Assembly (NCBI GenBank): GCA_002684755.1
Contig: NYVS01000032.1
Coordinates: forward strand, 1 to 10,084
Reading direction: 5' to 3'
Length of the DNA: 10,084 nucleotides
DNA from: Phycisphaerae bacterium
GTDB taxonomy: Bacteria > Planctomycetota > Phycisphaerae > Phycisphaerales > SM1A02
Shown here: piece after piece, positions 6,511-10,084 of the stretch
How the letters are laid out: each line of letters begins with the position of its first letter
Position numbering within the stretch: the first letter of the stretch is position 1
Made by a program: the position numbers and the translations under genes
The notes under the pieces: model-generated
What the model was told of the DNA's origin: nothing
What the model saw: the letters and a program-made list of their open reading frames with translations, nothing else
The model's database searches: none

Positions 6511-7593
6511 CGCGTCCCGCGTCGCTTCGCAGATCCGGAATCGCTCCGTCTCGCCCCGCCACCGGCGATAACGATGCACCCACCGTTGCGTTCCCCGCAG
6601 TGTTCCGACCAGCCAGCGACGATTGAGATGGGTGTTGACGTGTGGCAGTGAGGCGTTCGCGAGCAGCACCGATCGGGCGAGCCCGCTGCTGTTGTGGACG
6701 AGCAGATCGCAGCGGCCGAGCAGCAGATAGTCGATCACCGCCTCCTCCCCGTTTCGAGCCGCCGCCTCCCGGTCCGCGGCGATGTAGGCGGGCATCAGGC
6801 CGCCATCGGGTCCGAATCCCGCCGCCTGATCCCCATCGCGGTGGCGCAGGGCCTCGCAGGTCACGACTCGGTCTCCGAAGTTCGCCTTGAGGACGTCGAC
6901 CGCCTTCTCGGTATCGGTGGCGAGGAAGATCCGGGCGTCGGAACGCGCCGCGAGGGCCGCACGCAGCGCCTTCAGATACTGCTTCCAGGACAGCGAGCCG
7001 ATTCGATGGGCCCGTCGCTCGTGCATCGAGACCGCATCGGTGCCTCGGAGGTGCACGCCGATCACCGGGCGGCCTTCGAGGTGTTCCCTCCAGAAGCGGT
7101 TCACCTCGAGTCGGATGTGTTCGCGAGGACGGACGTGCTTCGCGATGATCACCGACGTCGTCCGCCGCAGTTCGTCGCTGGGATCATCCCAGAGGTAGGG
7201 GATGTGGAGTGACCGGCCCACGAGATCGGGATGATCGCCGAAATGAGCGGTGACGAACGCATCGCCGTGGATTCGCCCGAGATCATCCCAGGTCGGCCTT
7301 TCGCGATCGATCGCCTCGACGATCGCGGGATCGATTCGCTCGACCGGATGCCGGGGGTCGATCGGTTCGAAGTAGTACTCCCAGACGTTGTCGCGGTCTC
7401 GATATCCGTCGGCCACGTGATAGCAGCAACGATCCCTGAACATCGCCACCGGCACCCGGCCCTCCGCCTGGGCCCATGGGATGTTGGCGACGACCTGCTG
7501 CAGCAGCGAGAAAAGGCCGACGTCCCGCTCGCACATCACGTGCAGGGTCGGGCGGTGCTCGGGTTCGGGGCTGGAGTGGTCTCGTTCGGTCAC
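6502..7593 (-). CDS. GT23/O-fucosyltransferase-like glycosyltransferase, copy 2
   Basis: A 363-residue putative GT-B glycosyltransferase, related in layout to the gene facing it. The N-terminal part has GLFSLLQQVV (26-35) and VWEYYFEPID (70-79), typical of bacterial FUT8/NodZ-like or O-fucosyltransferase-like proteins. The C-terminal nucleotide-sugar domain has VIGVHLRGTD (177-186), IFLATDTEKAV (222-232) and DYLLLGRCDLLVHNSSGLAR (288-307), corresponding to HVRRTD, ATDD and the D-H-F-L...T-F-S-S block of FUT8. The donor is probably GDP-fucose or another GDP-sugar, by analogy. The GTG start at 7593 is supported by GAGG 8 nt upstream and by a GTGA overlap with the stop of the GT15-like gene, which suggests translational coupling. 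It is the last gene of the leftward operon; its stop codon lies inside the end of the convergent gene. Confidence 0.82.
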   Translation of the reverse strand: MTERDHSSPEPEHRPTLHVMCERDVGLFSLLQQVVANIPWAQAEGRVPVAMFRDRCCYHVADGYRDRDNVWEYYFEPIDPRHPVERIDPAIVEAIDRERPTWDDLGRIHGDAFVTAHFGDHPDLVGRSLHIPYLWDDPSDELRRTTSVIIAKHVRPREHIRLEVNRFWREHLEGRPVIGVHLRGTDAVSMHERRAHRIGSLSWKQYLKALRAALAARSDARIFLATDTEKAVDVLKANFGDRVVTCEALRHRDGDQAAGFGPDGGLMPAYIAADREAAARNGEEAVIDYLLLGRCDLLVHNSSGLARSVLLANASLPHVNTHLNRRWLVGTLRGTQRWVHRYRRWRGETERFRICEATRDASV

Positions 7594-8642
7594 CAGGTCT
7601 GCCTCGTGTGGGTCCGGCCGTATTTCTTCCTGAACGCCCGGACGGCCTCCGAATCGGGGTCTTCGTCGCCTTCATAGATTCCACCGAAGAACAACCGTCC
7701 ATCCCGCACGGTCGCGTGCTCATAGGTCCAGTCGGTGAACTTGTGGATGCGTGATTTCGGGCAGAAGATCTGGACCGCTGCGGATTGGTACACCAGGTCG
7801 TTCCACCGATGCCGATAGGCTCCGCCGATTCGATCGAAGTGATGGAGAAATCGCTGGACGTCCGGCGACTTCCAGAATCCGACCCGCGTGATGTGGAAGT
7901 TGTTGTAGTAGCCCTTTCGATCGTAGATCGCGCGACGCAGTCTCCCGGGCGCGGACGGCCAGTTCCAGATGAGGTGAGGTCTGGTCGGTTCACGCCGGTT
8001 GATCCAGGTCTTCACCTTGTTCTTGAGCGCGTTGAGACTGCGATCGGACCAGTGTCGCAATCCGGGATTCCAGGTCATGTGTTCGTAGAAGGACTCCGGG
8101 TCGAGATCCTCGGCGATCAGGTACGCCAGTACCGACTCCCCGAAGCCGCGCGTCACGTCGACCCCGTCCTGCACGTCCACCCGGTAGCCGTACTCATGGC
8201 CGTTTCGTTCCATGAACTCGAAGAGGTCGTACCGGATCGGGGAATGCAGGAACGAATCGTCGTCCATCCGGAAATACCAGTCGATGCCCATCGAATCGAG
8301 AATGTCGAAGAGTTCGAGGCTGTAGAACCGGCACATGTGGCGATGGCCCATTCCGAACTGATGGAATCCCCGCCAGACTTCAGGTACGTCCTCCGTACGG
8401 AGGAAGTCCGGAACGTCGAATCGGATCGCCTCGAAGCGGATCTCGGAGCGACCGGCGGCGATCTCGGCCTGGTCTCGCGACGAAAAGTCCCCTTCGTGGA
8501 AGATGATGATCTGGTGCCCGAAGCGGTCGTTGTAGTTCTCGTACAACAGATCCAGGCTTCGCACCAGCATGGTGCGGGAGTCGCGGCCGTACTGGGAATC
8601 GCGTGGTGTGTTCTGTGCGAGATAGATGATCGCGGGATTCAC
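7590..8642 (-). CDS. GT15-like (Kre2/Mnt1-type alpha-1,2-mannosyltransferase-like) glycosyltransferase
   Basis: A 350-residue protein resembling GT15, a family known chiefly as fungal Golgi alpha-1,2-mannosyltransferases that use GDP-mannose. By eye, matching blocks run in the fungal order: GHRHMCRF (99-106; fungal YRHMCRW), WYFRMDDDSFL (122-132; fungal WYWRVEPNV, the metal site), EYGYRVDVQD (150-159; fungal TYGF), YNNFHI (246-251; fungal NFEI), FDRIGGAYRHRWNDLVYQSA (269-288; fungal LDRxGGFYYERWGDAPVHS) and HKFTDWTYEH (300-309). At the NFEI glutamate, proposed as important in Kre2, this protein has His. Unlike fungal enzymes there is no N-terminal membrane anchor, so it should act in the cytosol. 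The GTG at 8642 is chosen over the longer frame to 8726: it makes a GTGA overlap with the preceding gene and has GAAGG 9 nt upstream, and the conserved first strand (AIIYLAQNTP) begins at residue 4. Family likeness is good; mannose specificity is inference. Confidence 0.82.
   Translation of the reverse strand: MNPAIIYLAQNTPRDSQYGRDSRTMLVRSLDLLYENYNDRFGHQIIIFHEGDFSSRDQAEIAAGRSEIRFEAIRFDVPDFLRTEDVPEVWRGFHQFGMGHRHMCRFYSLELFDILDSMGIDWYFRMDDDSFLHSPIRYDLFEFMERNGHEYGYRVDVQDGVDVTRGFGESVLAYLIAEDLDPESFYEHMTWNPGLRHWSDRSLNALKNKVKTWINRREPTRPHLIWNWPSAPGRLRRAIYDRKGYYNNFHITRVGFWKSPDVQRFLHHFDRIGGAYRHRWNDLVYQSAAVQIFCPKSRIHKFTDWTYEHATVRDGRLFFGGIYEGDEDPDSEAVRAFRKKYGRTHTRQTW
7602..7605 (-). promoter_or_regulatory. 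Ribosome binding site for the GTG start at 7593
   Basis: On the - strand GAGG lies 8 nt before the GTG start, within the end of the GT15-like gene. It supports the overlapping GTGA start. Confidence 0.55.
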
Positions 8643-9691
8643 GTCGCGCCGCCTTCGGAGATTCGATTGCCGATCAGCGTCCCCCGCACCAGGCGGAGTG
8701 CTCCGCAGAACAACTGCCATCGCCATTCACCCAGCACTCGGAGCAGGTCGGTCGGTCTTGCACGAGCCGTCGAGTGATCGCATTCCGAAGCCGTGCTTCC
8801 CTGAAGAGAATCCAGTGGATGATCGGCGAGCCCCCAGTCGGCGTCGTTCGGGGCGAACCGGGAGGGGCGGCGCCGGGGATTCTTGGTTCGTCGCGTCGAC
8901 CCCAGACTCCGGGCTCCATGCGACAGGTGGAAGAAGTCGCACCCGATTCGCTTCGCGAGATCGATCACCTCGTGATCCATCTCGAGTCGAAGGGCCAGAT
9001 CCGTCTCCATGAATCCCCAATATCGCAGTCGCTCGTCGTATCCGCGACACGCGTGCCAGAGTTCGCGTCGCATCAGGGCGATTCCGACCGGGGCGTCGTA
9101 CCAGGGACGTTGCGCGATCCCCTCGGCGGGAAGCACTCGTCCGTACGTCTCGATGTACGTTCGAATCTCCGGCCGCGGGGGCCTCTGTTCGGTGAAGGAG
9201 AGTGGAATGCTGCGTCGGCCGACGAACAGGAGTCCGGCGTCGATCGAGCTCGAGGAATCTCCCGCCACGAGGTCGTGGAAGCGTGCGAAGAACCTCGGGC
9301 CCACCAGCGTGTCCTGATCGATCCGTCCCACGAATCGGCCCGCAGCGCGTCGGATCGCGGCATTGTTGGCATGTACCTCCGAGAAGACGCTGTCTCCCTG
9401 CCGGTCCTCGGCGACCGGTGGTGGAACTTCGAGGAACCGGGTGATCCTCCGGGCTTCCGGGGTGAGATCGATGGCCTTCCGGAGGGGGCGTCGACTGCCC
9501 CAGTCGCAGACGATGATCTCCACCGACTCGAGACCGATGGTGCGGACGACCGATTCGGCGGCGAAGTTCAGTGTCGTTTCAAGCCGCCAGACGGAGTCTC
9601 CTTCGTGCTGGTCGTTGCGAGCGCAGGCGACCAGAGTCAGCAGCGGGCCCGCCTCGCGGGGATGTTGCAGGTCCTCGGGGTGCATCACCAT
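8639..9691 (-). CDS. GT-A glycosyltransferase with GT7C-like domain
   Basis: A 350-residue putative inverting GT-A glycosyltransferase. LLTLVACARND (17-27) is the first nucleotide-binding strand and loop, VEIIVCDWGS (57-66) the second strand, and RIDQDTLVG (123-131) holds the DxD-type metal motif (Asp125, Asp127). GYDERLRYWGFMETDLALR (217-235) is the galactosyltransferase-C (GT7C) type block, in which the WGF-ETD part binds acceptor and base. HLSH (255-258) is the usual late histidine motif. After about residue 262 there is an extra basic and then amphipathic tail (RRTKNPRRRP; WRWQLFCGALRLVRGTL near 323-339), which could bring the enzyme to the membrane. The donor sugar is unknown. The ATG at 9691 is the first of two close in-frame ATGs (9691, 9685) with a GTG between; no clear ribosome site is seen. 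It starts 4 nt after the radical SAM gene ends and its stop overlaps the next start. Confidence 0.85.
   Translation of the reverse strand: MVMHPEDLQHPREAGPLLTLVACARNDQHEGDSVWRLETTLNFAAESVVRTIGLESVEIIVCDWGSRRPLRKAIDLTPEARRITRFLEVPPPVAEDRQGDSVFSEVHANNAAIRRAAGRFVGRIDQDTLVGPRFFARFHDLVAGDSSSSIDAGLLFVGRRSIPLSFTEQRPPRPEIRTYIETYGRVLPAEGIAQRPWYDAPVGIALMRRELWHACRGYDERLRYWGFMETDLALRLEMDHEVIDLAKRIGCDFFHLSHGARSLGSTRRTKNPRRRPSRFAPNDADWGLADHPLDSLQGSTASECDHSTARARPTDLLRVLGEWRWQLFCGALRLVRGTLIGNRISEGGAT
8652..8656 (-). promoter_or_regulatory. Ribosome binding site for the GTG start at 8642
   Basis: On the - strand GAAGG lies 9 nt before the GTG at 8642. It sits in the last codons of the upstream glycosyltransferase gene and supports the short, coupled start. 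Confidence 0.5.
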
Positions 9692-9695
9692 CCGA

Positions 9696-10084
9696 TCAGA
9701 TGAAGTTCAACTGTGCGGACCGGTCACCGACCATGAGATGGGACTCGAGCACTTCATTGACCAGGTGTTTCGCACAACCGACGCATCGGCTCGGTTTGAT
9801 CGAATCGATGAGTTCGCGATGACGTGCACCACCCCAGAGCCGTGGGAGCTCCTGCCAGTCGTTCCGGGTGTAGTCATCCGTGAGCACGAAGATCCCACGG
9901 GCGTCGCAGCAGAGATGGAAGGTGTGGCTGGCATCGAAGACGCCGCCGAGCGGGGTGGCGTGGCATGTGGTGAAACGGTACTTGTCGGCGAAGTCGCGAG
10001 GATACGCGTTCTTGATGATGGCGCGGACTCCGAGATCCGCTGCGAGCTCCTTCACCCGCTCCACTTCGTGTGCGTTGTCGGCGT
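9696..10084 (-). CDS. Radical SAM protein with SPASM-type C-terminal domain, C-terminal fragment
   Basis: Only the last 128 residues are in the window; the frame is open to the right edge, so the CxxxCxxC radical SAM core is outside. The fragment starts with an NAHEVERVKELAADLGV helix, the usual end of the radical SAM barrel, followed by RFTTCHATPLGG, HLCCDARG and SRCVGCAKHL. The cysteines (fragment residues 40, 58, 59, 100, 103) fit a SPASM/Twitch-type domain that binds auxiliary iron-sulfur clusters, with CDARG being the common C-x-D-x-G form. Such proteins are frequent in polysaccharide and peptide-modification clusters. The GTG at 10064 is internal, not the start. The gene is the most upstream one seen in the leftward operon, 4 nt before the GT-A glycosyltransferase. 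Substrate unknown. Confidence 0.82.
   Translation of the reverse strand, partial: ADNAHEVERVKELAADLGVRAIIKNAYPRDFADKYRFTTCHATPLGGVFDASHTFHLCCDARGIFVLTDDYTRNDWQELPRLWGGARHRELIDSIKPSRCVGCAKHLVNEVLESHLMVGDRSAQLNFI

Noticed and set aside
8643..8726. Longer N-terminus for the GT15-like protein
   Set aside because: The extra 28 residues overlap the upstream gene, lie before the first conserved strand and are not protein-like; the GTG at 8642 makes the same GTGA junction as the next gene pair.

Overview
The window is about 10 kb of high-GC (roughly 65 % by eye) bacterial chromosome. Genes lie on both strands with short gaps and some 4-bp overlaps. No rRNA, tRNA, CRISPR array, insertion sequence or phage gene is visible. 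The set of genes (a Tat-exported BBE-like flavoprotein, DUF2200, DUF1772, and a group of unusual glycosyltransferases with a radical SAM/SPASM protein) suits a free-living, possibly marine, bacterium. Planctomycetota is a guess from overall style, not shown by a marker gene.

Left part (1-2834): the window opens inside an HI0933/TIGR03862-type flavoprotein on the + strand, of which only the C-terminal half is present. It faces a leftward group: a seven-helix membrane protein of unknown function (1998-2834), an AzoR-like FMN-dependent NADH:quinone oxidoreductase/azoreductase (1140-1784), and a DUF1772 four-helix membrane protein (670-1143) whose start overlaps the azoR stop as ATGA.

Middle (3065-5095): a Tat-signal FAD oxidoreductase of the berberine-bridge/PCMH type (3065-4618) converges on a small DUF2200 protein (4727-5095).

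Right part (5257-10084): a glycan-assembly region. On the - strand, transcribed leftward, are a radical SAM protein with a SPASM-type C-terminus (cut by the window edge), a GT-A glycosyltransferase with a GT7C-like acceptor/metal domain, a protein that looks like the fungal Kre2/Mnt1 alpha-1,2-mannosyltransferases (GT15), and an alpha-1,6-fucosyltransferase/NodZ-like GT-B enzyme. The first two of these genes are 4 nt apart, and the last two junctions are 4-bp GTGA overlaps, so this is very probably one operon with coupled translation. A second fucosyltransferase-like gene (about 5317-6510) on the + strand runs tail-to-tail into it with a 9-bp overlap. Together these genes probably build a surface glycan or modify an exported molecule. 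No flippase, polymerase or sugar-nucleotide gene is in the window, so the final product is not known. The bacterial GT15-like protein beside two fucosyltransferase-like proteins is the most interesting content.
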